Part shown: one piece after another, positions 10,383 through 21,426 of the stretch
How positions within the stretch are numbered: the first letter of the stretch is position 1
How the letters are laid out: each line of letters starts with the position of its first letter
Source: Opitutia bacterium
GTDB taxonomy: Bacteria; Verrucomicrobiota; Verrucomicrobiia; Opitutales; Opitutaceae
DNA: 64,000 nucleotides
Assembly (NCBI GenBank): GCA_947472765.1
Contig: CANJCM010000002.1
Coordinates: 1 to 64,000 of the forward strand
Reading direction: 5' to 3'
Made by a program: the position numbers and the translations under genes
The notes under the pieces: generated by a model
What the model was told of the DNA's origin: nothing
What the model saw: the letters and a program-made list of their open reading frames with translations, nothing else
Databases searched by the model: none

Positions 10383-11627
10383 CTAGCGCGCCAGCGGCTT
10401 CAGGAGAGAGAACTTGCCGCTCGCGGCCGGCGCAATGGCCCGTCGACGGAACGCTGCCACGCGCGCCCCGCCACCGAGCAGCCGGGCCAGGGCCGACTCC
10501 ACCTCCGAATGATCGGCGGATTGATCCGTCACGTAGTGGAAGTCCCAGCGCGAATCGCCGGTCTGAACCAAACTGTAATGCCAGCAGGTGAACTGGACGG
10601 GCAAGGCCTCGTCGATATCCGCCGGGGAAACCAACGAACCGTCAGCCCGGAAGTGCAAATTACCTTCGCGGCCCAGCAGCCGGAAGCCGGTGGGAAACTG
10701 CTGCACGATGTCGCCCGTGTGATACCGCAACAGCGGCATCGCTTCCCGGCCGCGAGTCGTGACGTAGATTTGAAACACGCCCGGCAGCTTTTCGCGCCAG
10801 GGGACGAGTTCGATGAACGCGTTCTCCTCGATCACCTGAGAGCTGTCCTTGAACGCTTCCCCAACGAAGAGGTACCCCGCCTCCGTGGAGCCGTAGAGAT
10901 CCACTTGCGGCGCCGGAAACACTTCCGCAATCCGGCGACCGTGCTGGGTGCTCGCCTTGCCGTAGGTGAGAATCACCGCGCGCAGGCTGGGAACCTTCAC
11001 CTGCCTCCGCTGGGCCGCGCGGGCGAGCAGCGAAAGATAGACGGGCTCTCCCTCTAGCACCTCCGGCTGGGTGGCTTGAAGCTCGAGCACAATCCGGTCC
11101 CACTCACTCTCCGGAAATGCGAAAGGATCGCTCGAAAGATTCAAATAAACCGTACCGTCAAAATACCGGTGCGGAAACGGATGATCCTCGTAAGGGCAAA
11201 GGTTGCTCGAGCAGCCGACCGGCGCCAGGACACACTTGCGATACGGACGGCCTGCGAACTGCCGGAGGATCGGTGAAGCACGGTACGCGCGTTCCGTCTG
11301 CGCCGTCCACCAGCCGTCCTCCATGATCACAGTCATCGGCGACTGCGTCGTCCCGCCCGTGCTCTCGTACTCGAAACGCTTGGTCTGAAAGCCGCGCTCG
11401 ATCTCGCCGTAGTCGGTGAAAAAAGCCTGATGCCCGCGCGAGATGATTTCCTGTTTCGAGAGCGCAGGAATCTCCCGGAAACAAGACCAGTGCAGTGGCT
11501 CCGAATGGATCGGGAAGCGCTGCCCGTAAAGTGGGCTGCGAGCGTAAATGCGCCGCACTTCCTGCTCCAACTCCGCCGGCAGCAATTCATCGACGGCACC
11601 GAGGGGCGGTAGTTGGAAAGTCGACAT
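10383..11627 (-). CDS. Adenylate-forming enzyme of the phenylacetate-CoA ligase (PaaK/CapK) superfamily
   Basis: A 414-residue protein starting at 'MSTFQLPPLG' (the track adds ten residues). The ANL-type acyl-adenylation core is visible: a phosphate loop 'YESTGGTTQSPM', 'LYGSTEAGYLF' (motif with Ser-Thr-Glu for ATP/substrate), and 'LRYHTGDIVQ' containing the ATP-ribose Asp. The C-terminal domain is short. Members activate a carboxylate as acyl-AMP; some make CoA thioesters, others act in capsule or coenzyme pathways. No dedicated partner lies next to it (NUDIX upstream, sdhC downstream), so the substrate is unknown. The start is preceded by CTCCTTTG, again pyrimidine-rich. Confidence 0.72.
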   Translation of the reverse strand: MSTFQLPPLGAVDELLPAELEQEVRRIYARSPLYGQRFPIHSEPLHWSCFREIPALSKQEIISRGHQAFFTDYGEIERGFQTKRFEYESTGGTTQSPMTVIMEDGWWTAQTERAYRASPILRQFAGRPYRKCVLAPVGCSSNLCPYEDHPFPHRYFDGTVYLNLSSDPFAFPESEWDRIVLELQATQPEVLEGEPVYLSLLARAAQRRQVKVPSLRAVILTYGKASTQHGRRIAEVFPAPQVDLYGSTEAGYLFVGEAFKDSSQVIEENAFIELVPWREKLPGVFQIYVTTRGREAMPLLRYHTGDIVQQFPTGFRLLGREGNLHFRADGSLVSPADIDEALPVQFTCWHYSLVQTGDSRWDFHYVTDQSADHSEVESALARLLGGGARVAAFRRRAIAPAASGKFSLLKPLAR

Positions 11628-11720
11628 CAAAGGAGTTCGACAGAGGAAAGCGGGCAAATTCCCGATGTCAAACGGCGGTCCTCCGCCACCCGGATCCGCC
11701 GCGCGAACTTCCCACCCACT

Positions 11721-12290
11721 TCATTTCGAACCGCTCCGCCACTTCGCCTCGAAAAGCAGCAGGGCCGCGAGCACGAGGCTGTGCGTGATGCCGCCGCTCC
11801 GCGCCAACGCCAGAACCTCGTCGACCGGCCGCGTGCAAACTTGGATCTCTTCGTCGGCGTCCCATTCGAGCACTTGGGTTCGAACCGCGGCTTCAACGAA
11901 CACGAAATGACACCGATTCGACTGAATCGCCGGGTTGGGATGCACACTGCCGAGTAACGTGGCCGGCTGGCCGGTGTAGCCCGTTTCCTCGCGCAGTTCG
12001 CGCAGCCCCGTCGTCACCGGGTCCTCGCCCGGCTCCATCACGCCGCCCGGAATCTCGAGCGAGAAATCGTTAATCCCAAAGCGAAACTGCCGGACCAGGA
12101 CGATCTGGCCATCGGGGGTCAGCGCGACCACGTTCACCCAGTCGGGCGGCCGTACCACGACAAAATCCTTTTCGATCGCACGCACCGGATGCCGGAAGCG
12201 CGCGTTCAGCACTTCAAAGACCCGGGTCGTCGAATGCGTCGCCTCCCCGAGTTTCTGCCAGCGCGAGGGATCGGAGGGGGCGTGCGACAT
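11721..12290 (-). CDS. NUDIX hydrolase (ADP-ribose pyrophosphatase-like)
   Basis: A 189-residue cytosolic hydrolase. The Nudix box is complete within 'GGVMEPGEDPVTTGLRELREETGY' (GX5EX7REUXEEXGU), with the strand 'FSLEIPGG' ahead of it as in ADP-ribose/nucleoside-diphosphate-sugar pyrophosphatases (NudF-like). The N-terminal 'VNVVALTPDGQIVLVRQFRFG' also fits NudF. Its ATG sits only 10 nt from the T-tract of the upstream LysM terminator and is preceded by GCCCCTTCC. That terminator isolates it from the LysM gene unless a promoter overlaps. Confidence 0.88.
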   Translation of the reverse strand: MSHAPSDPSRWQKLGEATHSTTRVFEVLNARFRHPVRAIEKDFVVVRPPDWVNVVALTPDGQIVLVRQFRFGINDFSLEIPGGVMEPGEDPVTTGLRELREETGYTGQPATLLGSVHPNPAIQSNRCHFVFVEAAVRTQVLEWDADEEIQVCTRPVDEVLALARSGGITHSLVLAALLLFEAKWRSGSK

Positions 12291-12299
12291 GGAAGGGGC

Positions 12300-12336
12300 A
12301 AAAAAAATGCCTCCCGGCGCGAGGCGCGAGAGGCAT
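12300..12336 (-). terminator. Rho-independent terminator of the LysM gene
   Basis: Reading the minus strand just after the LysM stop, ATGCCTC pairs with GAGGCAT across a GC-rich interior (itself palindromic, CGCGCC...), followed by eight T residues. It is a canonical intrinsic terminator. Its T-run ends about 10 nt before the NUDIX start codon. Confidence 0.88.
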
Positions 12337-12356
12337 CAAAAGTGATCCGAAAGAAA

Positions 12357-12872
12357 TTACTTCTTCGGCAGCTTCAACTTCTGGCCGACCTTGAGGCCGC
12401 TCCAGTTGACCCCGGCATTGACGGCCTGCAAATCGGAAACCGAAACTCCGTTCGCATTCGCGATCTTCATCCCCGTGTCGCCCGATTTGACGACGTACTC
12501 GCCGGGACCCGCGACCGCCGGACCGCCACCCTTCTTGCCCGCGACCGGCGCCGGTTTCTTCGACGCTTCCTCGAGCTTCGTGATCTTGCCACCCATGTCG
12601 CCGATCATCGCGCCGACCTGATTCATCGCTTCCTGCGTCGAGCGCTGGAGCGCGGCGACATCAGTGCGAGCTTTCTCGGCCGCAGTCGCCGCCGAGGCCG
12701 CCTGGCTCTCGATGCCATCGACCTTGTCGACTTTGAGCTGATGCTCAGCCACGGTCTTGTTGACCTTGGAAACTTGTACGAGGGCCAGGCCCCCAAGAAG
12801 CAGGCCGATGGCCCCGACAATAATGCCGCCGACCGGAAGCATGCTGCTGTTTTCGCGAGAAATGGTGTCCAT
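12357..12872 (-). CDS. Membrane-anchored LysM-domain protein
   Basis: A 171-residue protein from the ATG at 12872. Residues about 12-33 form one transmembrane helix ('VGGIIVGAIGLLLGGLALVQV'). Residues 34-105 are a heptad-rich coiled coil. After a Pro/Gly/Ala linker, residues about 124-170 form a LysM domain ('EYVVKSGDTGMKIANANGVSVSDLQAVNAG...'). This arrangement suggests a signal-anchored periplasmic protein binding peptidoglycan through LysM. The track's 243-residue version starts in the tRNA-side intergenic region and adds implausible sequence. An intrinsic terminator follows immediately. Confidence 0.85.
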   Translation of the reverse strand: MDTISRENSSMLPVGGIIVGAIGLLLGGLALVQVSKVNKTVAEHQLKVDKVDGIESQAASAATAAEKARTDVAALQRSTQEAMNQVGAMIGDMGGKITKLEEASKKPAPVAGKKGGGPAVAGPGEYVVKSGDTGMKIANANGVSVSDLQAVNAGVNWSGLKVGQKLKLPKK

Positions 12873-13196
12873 GGAGGGAAGTTGGGGTGCGAGCACAATG
12901 AGGATTCCTAGGTGACGCAAGAAGAGATTGCTCTTTGCGCTGGCTGTAGCCGCCGGCCGGATGCGAGGGACATTTCGGACAAGACTTCCGCCCACTTCTT
13001 CCGTCGGATTGGACTTGTGGACCATGATCGAAGCCCGCCTTGCCGGGCCTGGTCGCCCAACCCCGGCCAGCCCAAATTCATCGCTCAACAGCGCACCTTT
13101 GCCTCCGGCCCGGGCCTGCCGGATGCGGGACTCGAATGCGGCGACGACACCATTGACTCCATCCGCATTCGGCCAACGGTCTTCCCCTCAACAGTT
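12873..13196. other. Intergenic gap before tRNA-Pro, no gene seen
   Basis: About 320 nt between the LysM start and tRNA-Pro. Several overlapping ORFs cross it in different frames, but none has a credible composition or start. It must contain the minus-strand promoter for LysM and the plus-strand promoter for the tRNA. I see no strong box or repeat. Confidence 0.5.
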
Positions 13197-13273
13197 CGGG
13201 GTGTAGCTTAGCCTGGTAGAGCGCCTGGTTTGGGACCAGGAGGTCGCAGGTTCGAATCCTGTCGCCCCGACCA
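13197..13273 (+). tRNA. tRNA-Pro (anticodon TGG)
   Basis: A complete 77-nt cloverleaf. The acceptor arm CGGGGTG pairs with CGCCCCG (one T-G pair). The anticodon stem CCTGG/CCAGG encloses TTTGGGA with anticodon TGG, and the T-loop GGTTCGAATCC is standard. The 3' CCA is encoded. The final 66 nt overlap, on the opposite strand, the end of the PEP-CTERM reading frame. Confidence 0.97.
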
Positions 13274-14026
13274 TTGGCTGCCAGCGGCGCTCACGCGACG
13301 CGGGCGCCAACTGCGACCGCGGCGGGCCATGACGGCACCGGCGACAAGAGCGGCAATGCCCGCTGCGTACGCGGATGGTTCAGGAATAGCCGCGACTTCC
13401 GACACCGTCCCGAAAATTGCGAGGTCGTAGCCCGCATTGTCGCGGATTCGAAAAGTGCTCGAGCCTGACGGGTCACGCCAACCGTGGAGACGAATCTCCA
13501 GTGCGGAAGTGACGTCCTGGAGTTCCACGTAGTCCACGAGCGAAATCGATTGGGACGGCGACAGCGTCGTGTTGAACGCGAACGTCCAAAGTAGCTCCGG
13601 AACCGAAAAGCCTGTGGCACTCGTCGCAAGCGCGACATGAAAACTCGTCACCGCCGACGACACGCCGAAAAGCAGGCTGATCGAGGTCAGGCTCAGCGAG
13701 CGTCCGGCGGTGGGTACGACCGTGAACGACAGGTAGTCGTTCGCCGCCATCGCAGCCGAAAGACTGCGCTGATCGAAACCGGATCCGCCGAACGTGTTCG
13801 ATGCACTCGAGGCCGTCACGCCGATGCCCAGAGTCAGGGTCGCGCTGGCGATACCGGGATCGAGCAAGGTGGCCGGCATCGGGTTTGCGGTGGACGCCGC
13901 GGTTCCGTGGACATCCCACGCGACGATTTGACCGAAGAGTGGAGCGAGACCGCCGCAGAGGAACAGCGCACTTCCCACGAGGCAGGCGGCACCGGCGTGA
14001 AGCCGGAGACGAGAAAGGCATTTCAT
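13208..14026 (-). CDS. PEP-CTERM sorting-domain exported protein
   Basis: A 272-residue protein with an N-terminal signal peptide (basic MKCLSRLRLHAG, then a hydrophobic core to about residue 32). It has a serine/threonine/glycine-rich beta-type body with no recognised enzymatic domain. The tail is 'IPEPSAYAAGIAALVAGAVMARRG', i.e. the PEP motif, a transmembrane helix and an arginine cluster, which marks substrates of an exosortase. Such proteins normally end a few residues after the arginines. Here the frame continues about 25 codons into the antisense of tRNA-Pro, ending with the tRNA-derived peptide 'GRQDSNLRPPGPKPG' and a TAA inside the tRNA. A lost stop codon is likely. Confidence 0.75.
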   Translation of the reverse strand: MKCLSRLRLHAGAACLVGSALFLCGGLAPLFGQIVAWDVHGTAASTANPMPATLLDPGIASATLTLGIGVTASSASNTFGGSGFDQRSLSAAMAANDYLSFTVVPTAGRSLSLTSISLLFGVSSAVTSFHVALATSATGFSVPELLWTFAFNTTLSPSQSISLVDYVELQDVTSALEIRLHGWRDPSGSSTFRIRDNAGYDLAIFGTVSEVAAIPEPSAYAAGIAALVAGAVMARRGRSWRPRRVSAAGSQWSGRQDSNLRPPGPKPGALPG

Positions 14027-14146
14027 CCGCCCAGCCCAGCCGTGAAGGCGGTCACACGAAAGTGTGCACGAACCCCAAAACTCGGGCCACGAACAACGGA
14101 ATCTTCCGCGACGGCAGTCGCGACGAACGGCACTAAACTCGCCCGA

Positions 14147-14908
14147 TTATTTGCCCGGCAGCTTGAACTGAACGCCCGGCGCGGACTCGGCGGGCTTGGC
14201 TCCTGCCGCAGGAACCGGGACGCTCGGAGCGCTCGGGGCGGCGGCCGTCGCCTTGGTCATGCGCAACGTCAACGCGCGCTGGGTCCACAAGCTGCTCGGA
14301 TCGATCTGCAGGAGTTGCTCGGAGATTTTTTGGGCCTGCGCGGTGTCGCCAGAGTCCGCCGCAAGGCTGGAGAGATGGTAACCGGCCTCAGCCCGGATCG
14401 CCCGCAACTGCTGAGCATCGTCGAGCAACTGCTTGAGTTCCGCTGTTCCCTCCGCGGATTTACCGGATTGAATCTTGGCCACGCCAAGGCCGAGTTTCAC
14501 GCGAGCGGCGAGCGGGCCACCCTTCAGGATGCCGTTCGCCGCTTCATAACCGGCAACCGCTTCGGCAAACTTACCCGCGGTATAGGCGTCGTCGGCCAAC
14601 CGGAGCTGGGCGATGCCAGCCAGCGAGTGGCCGGCATGGGCGGCCGCGAAACTCTTCAATTGTTCCGGCGTCGTGGCCGCAGCGTAGGTCTGCTCGATTC
14701 CGAGCTCCTTTTGCCGCGCCATATATTCCCACAGTCCCTTGCCCGCCACGGCGAGCAACACGGCCGCACACAGGGTCAGCACCGCGGTGCTGTTCTTCTC
14801 CCAGAAGAGCTCAAGCTTGTCGCCGAAGCTGGGTTCAATCAGCGCGGCGACCGCGTCGGGGCTGCGGTCGTCACCGGCGGGGCTCGTTTGGGAAGGTGTG
14901 GCAGACAT
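14147..14908 (-). CDS. Tetratricopeptide-type membrane protein (YfgM-like)
   Basis: A 253-residue protein from the ATG at 14908. After a disordered N-terminus there is one membrane helix ('STAVLTLCAAVLLAVAGKGLWEYM', about residues 40-63). It is followed by helical hairpins of TPR character ('GIAQLRLADDAYTAGKFAEAVAGYEAA', 'AGYHLSSLAADSGDTAQAQKISEQLL') and an Ala/Pro-rich tail. The topology (short cytoplasmic N-terminus, one helix, periplasmic TPRs) matches the YfgM/DUF2133-type family linked to envelope protein folding. It stands alone between purU and the PEP-CTERM gene. Confidence 0.7.
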   Translation of the reverse strand: MSATPSQTSPAGDDRSPDAVAALIEPSFGDKLELFWEKNSTAVLTLCAAVLLAVAGKGLWEYMARQKELGIEQTYAAATTPEQLKSFAAAHAGHSLAGIAQLRLADDAYTAGKFAEAVAGYEAANGILKGGPLAARVKLGLGVAKIQSGKSAEGTAELKQLLDDAQQLRAIRAEAGYHLSSLAADSGDTAQAQKISEQLLQIDPSSLWTQRALTLRMTKATAAAPSAPSVPVPAAGAKPAESAPGVQFKLPGK

Positions 14909-15071
14909 GGTTGGAGGTTTTATCGATGGAACCGGTGACGAGAGCAAATGCGCGGCAGCATGTAAATGCCCGAAACCGGGACAGGTTCACCGTTCGGATG
15001 GAGGGAAAGCGAAACGGCTCCACGGTCAGGGATTCCAAACATCGCGGCGACGGACGGGATGCGTCTTCGCA

Positions 15072-16028
15072 TCAATCGAAGACGACGGTCTTGTTGCCGT
15101 AGACGAGCACCCGGCCTTCGAGATGCCAGCGCATGGCCTGAGCCAGGACCGACTTCTCCAGATCCCGGCCCTTCCGGACCAGGTCCTCGACGTCGTGCCG
15201 GTGGGTGATCCGCGCCACGTCCTGATGGATGATGGGACCCTCATCCAAATCGCGGGTGGCGTAATGCGCCGTCGCGCCAATGAGCTTCACGCCGCGGGCG
15301 TGGGCCTGGTGGTAGGGCCGGCCACCCGCGAACGCCGGCAGGAAGGAGTGATGAATGTTGATCACCGGCACGCCTAGTTCCGCGAGAAACCCCGCCGACA
15401 GAACCTGCATGTAGCGCGCCAGCACCACGAGATCCGCCCGTAGATCCCGCAGCAGCGCCAGTTGCTCCTTTTCCGCGGCGGCCTTGCGATCAGGCAGCAC
15501 CGGGATGTGAAAAAACGGCAGGCCGTAACCGGCCGCCGCCGACCCGAGATCCGGATGATTGCCGACGATGGCGACAATCTCGCAGGAAAAGTCGCCCGCC
15601 TTCCAACGAAGCACGAGATCGTGGAAGCAATGATCCGCCTTCGAGACGAAGAGCACGACCCGCGGCCGATCGTCTGACGCCAGCAGTCGCACGGTCATGC
15701 CGAGCGAGGACTGCGCGAAGGTGGAAAAATCGCGGGCCGCCGCCACCCGATCGATCGGGCGGCCCTGCGATTGATCCGCCATGGCCTGAATCGCAACCGA
15801 GGCCCGCCCCGCCGCCTCGGTCGTGGGCCGTCCGGGCTCCGTGCCCGCGGCGGCAAAGGCGGGCTGCCACTCCACGCGCTGGAAAAAAATTCCGGCCTCC
15901 ATGTCGCGGTGCTGGTCGGCGTGGAGAATATTTCCGCCGCGCTCGAAAATCCAACTCGCGACCCTCGCCACCAACCCCGGCTGATCGGGGCCGTGCAACA
16001 GCGCCGTCAGCGTGGAAAGTTTGCTCAT
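15072..16028 (-). CDS. purU: Formyltetrahydrofolate deformylase
   Basis: A 318-residue cytosolic enzyme that hydrolyses 10-formyl-THF to formate and THF, balancing one-carbon pools. An ACT regulatory domain occupies residues about 1-90 ('ALLHGPDQPGLVARVASWIFERGGNILHADQH'). A formyltransferase-like catalytic domain follows, with 'NIHHSFLPAFAGGRPYHQA' (His and Asn catalytic positions) and 'DLDEGPIIHQDVARI' (catalytic Asp). The start at 'MSKLSTLTALL' puts the ACT domain at the N-terminus; the track adds four residues. The qor gene ends 40 nt upstream on the same strand, so the two may be co-transcribed. Confidence 0.95.
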   Translation of the reverse strand: MSKLSTLTALLHGPDQPGLVARVASWIFERGGNILHADQHRDMEAGIFFQRVEWQPAFAAAGTEPGRPTTEAAGRASVAIQAMADQSQGRPIDRVAAARDFSTFAQSSLGMTVRLLASDDRPRVVLFVSKADHCFHDLVLRWKAGDFSCEIVAIVGNHPDLGSAAAGYGLPFFHIPVLPDRKAAAEKEQLALLRDLRADLVVLARYMQVLSAGFLAELGVPVINIHHSFLPAFAGGRPYHQAHARGVKLIGATAHYATRDLDEGPIIHQDVARITHRHDVEDLVRKGRDLEKSVLAQAMRWHLEGRVLVYGNKTVVFD

Positions 16029-16067
16029 GCGAAATGGCACCCGGGCACCGGAACGGCGCCGCGCGCC

Positions 16068-17036
16068 TCAGGTTTGCAGCAAAACCTTGCCCGTCGTCGC
16101 CCGGCCCTCGAGCGCCCGGTGGGATTCAGCCGCCGCCGCCAGCGGATAAGTAGCACCGATCCGAATGTTCAGCCGGCCGGCCGCGATCCAGCCAAAGAGG
16201 TCGCCGGCGCGCGCCCGCGTCTCGGCCGGGGTCTGCGTGTAGTGCGCCAGCGTCGGACGGGTTACGAAGAGCGAACCTTTTTGCGAGAGGAGCAGCGGTG
16301 CAAACGGCGGCACCGGGCCGCTCGCATTGCCGAACGTCACGAACATGCCGCGGGGCCGCAGGCTGTTGAGGGAGGCTTCGAAAGTGTCACGGCCGATGCC
16401 ATCGTAAACGACATCCACGCCCCGGCCGCCCGTGAAGGCGCGCGCTGCCTCGGTGAAGTTGTCGCGGGTGTACACGCAGACGGCATCCGCACCGGCATCC
16501 TTCGCCAATTTGGCTTTTTCGTCCGTGCCCACCGTCGCCAGCACGCGCGCCCCGCGCAGTTTCGCGATCTGCGTCAGCAGCAGGCCAACGCCGCCGGCGC
16601 CGGCATGTACAATCGCAGTGTCGCCGGCCTTGAGCGGAAAAGTGTCACAGGCGAGGTAATGCGCCGTCATGCCCTGCAGCATCACCGCGGCCGCGAGCGC
16701 CGAGGTCACACCCGCCGGCACCTTCACGGCCTGGCCCGCCGCCACGATCGCCTCGTCGGCATAGGCACCGCTCGCGGCCGCCGTGGCGATGCGATCGCCG
16801 GCTTGAAATTCGGTCACGCCCTCCCCCACTGCCGTGACGACGCCGGCGCCCTCCTGGCCGAGCGTGTGCGGCAACTTCACCGCGTAGAGCCCGCTGCGCT
16901 TGTAGGTATCGATGAAGTTGAGACCCGCGGCCTCGACGCGGAAGCGTACCTCACCGGCACCGGGAACCGGCACCGGGATGTCGTCCAATCGGATCTTTTC
17001 CGTTCCACCGGTTTCGTGAATTCGAATTGCGCGCAT
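16068..17036 (-). CDS. qor: NADPH:quinone oxidoreductase, zeta-crystallin type
   Basis: A 322-residue member of the medium-chain dehydrogenase/reductase superfamily lacking the catalytic-zinc ligands, as in quinone oxidoreductases. The GroES-like N-domain ('GEVRFRVEAAGLNFIDTYKRSGLY', 'PHTLGQEGAGVVTAVGEGV') is followed by the Rossmann segment 'AIVHAGAGGVGLLLTQIAKLRGARV'. 'VYDGIGRDTFEASLNSLRPRG' is typical of Qor. It would reduce quinones or enals with NADPH in the cytosol. It lies between carB and purU on the same strand. Confidence 0.9.
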   Translation of the reverse strand: MRAIRIHETGGTEKIRLDDIPVPVPGAGEVRFRVEAAGLNFIDTYKRSGLYAVKLPHTLGQEGAGVVTAVGEGVTEFQAGDRIATAAASGAYADEAIVAAGQAVKVPAGVTSALAAAVMLQGMTAHYLACDTFPLKAGDTAIVHAGAGGVGLLLTQIAKLRGARVLATVGTDEKAKLAKDAGADAVCVYTRDNFTEAARAFTGGRGVDVVYDGIGRDTFEASLNSLRPRGMFVTFGNASGPVPPFAPLLLSQKGSLFVTRPTLAHYTQTPAETRARAGDLFGWIAAGRLNIRIGATYPLAAAAESHRALEGRATTGKVLLQT

Positions 17037-17090
17037 GACGGGGTGATAAACAGCGGACTGCGGCGCTGTAAAGTTCCGGGACGGCCCGGG

Positions 17091-20351
<3,261 letters not shown>

Positions 20352-20608
20352 AAGCGCAGATCTCGAAGAGGGTTGAGTGCGCCCAAACGCGCGGCAAGCG
20401 GGAAAGGCAAACGGGCCCGACCAACCTCGCGCGGGCCGATAACTTCCACGCCCCGGCAGGCTTCGCCGCCCGCGTCCACCGCCTAGGAAAAAGCTAGACT
20501 CCACCGGCAGCGTGACCGAATTTTGCCCGCCTTCCCCGCCCCGATCGGGAGCCAGCACCCAGGCTCGGTACCCTGTGGACAGGCCATCCCGCGGAAGGGA
20601 AATCACCC

Positions 20609-21409
20609 ATGCAACCCCGCCTCCTCTGCGCGTTTCTTGTTCTCGCGTCGCTTGTGCGCGCCCAAGCTCCGGCCCCCGCCGCCGCCAACATGGATGCCGG
20701 CCGGAAGCTGTTTCAGGCCCATTGTATCTCGTGTCACGGCCCCAACGGCGAAGGCGCCCGCGGGCCGACGCTGGCACAGGCCAACCTGCCGCGCGCTTCG
20801 ACGGATGCCGCCCTCACCCGCATCATCCGTTCCGGCATCCAAGGCACGGAAATGCCGGCCCACCGCCTGCAGCCCCATGAGATGACTGCCCTAACCGGCT
20901 TTGTCCGGTCTCTCGGCCAGCTCGCGCCCGAGAAGGTACCCGGCGATCCAGTCAAGGGCGCCGAACTCTACCGGACCAAGGGCGCTTGCGCCCAGTGTCA
21001 CACGCTCCGTGGCCAGGGAAACATGATCGGACCTGACCTGACCGAAATCGGCCGCAAGCGCAGCGCCGCCTTCCTGCGTCGCGCCCTCAGCGAGCCGAAC
21101 GCCGAAGTGCCGCAGAGCTTCAACGCCTATCGCGCCGAGGTAAACATGCCGCTCAACTTTCTCTTCGTCCGCGCGAAGTCCAAGGACGGCCGCGAAGTCG
21201 CTGGCGTCCGCATCAACGAGGACACCTTCTCCATCCAACTCCGCGACCTGACCGGCAAGCTGCACTCGTTCTTCAAGAATGAGCTGACCGAGTTGCACAA
21301 AGACTGGGGCCAGTCGCCGATGCCGGTGTACGCCGCCGTGTTCTCCGCGGAAGAGATGACCGACGTCGTCGCGTTTCTCGCATCGTTGCGCGGCGTGGAA
21401 TCCCGCTAA
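20609..21409 (+). CDS. Diheme cytochrome c, partner of PQQ dehydrogenase
   Basis: A 266-residue secreted protein with a signal peptide ('[20 protein letters not shown]'). Two cytochrome c domains are visible: '[15 protein letters not shown]' near residue 40 and '[18 protein letters not shown]' near residue 132. Candidate sixth ligands are methionines such as 'GTEMPAHRL' in the first domain. It is followed 17 nt later by the quinoprotein dehydrogenase, so it is the likely periplasmic electron acceptor for that enzyme. The plus-strand promoter should lie in the 257-nt gap shared with carB. Confidence 0.9.
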   Translation: MQPRLLCAFLVLASLVRAQAPAPAAANMDAGRKLFQAHCISCHGPNGEGARGPTLAQANLPRASTDAALTRIIRSGIQGTEMPAHRLQPHEMTALTGFVRSLGQLAPEKVPGDPVKGAELYRTKGACAQCHTLRGQGNMIGPDLTEIGRKRSAAFLRRALSEPNAEVPQSFNAYRAEVNMPLNFLFVRAKSKDGREVAGVRINEDTFSIQLRDLTGKLHSFFKNELTELHKDWGQSPMPVYAAVFSAEEMTDVVAFLASLRGVESR

Positions 21410-21426
21410 TTCAGCCGCCCCCTCCC

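Noticed and set aside
13197-13273. Attachment site or genomic island at tRNA-Pro
   Set aside because: No integrase, direct repeat of the tRNA 3' end or atypical gene block is visible on either side; neighbours are ordinary chromosomal genes.
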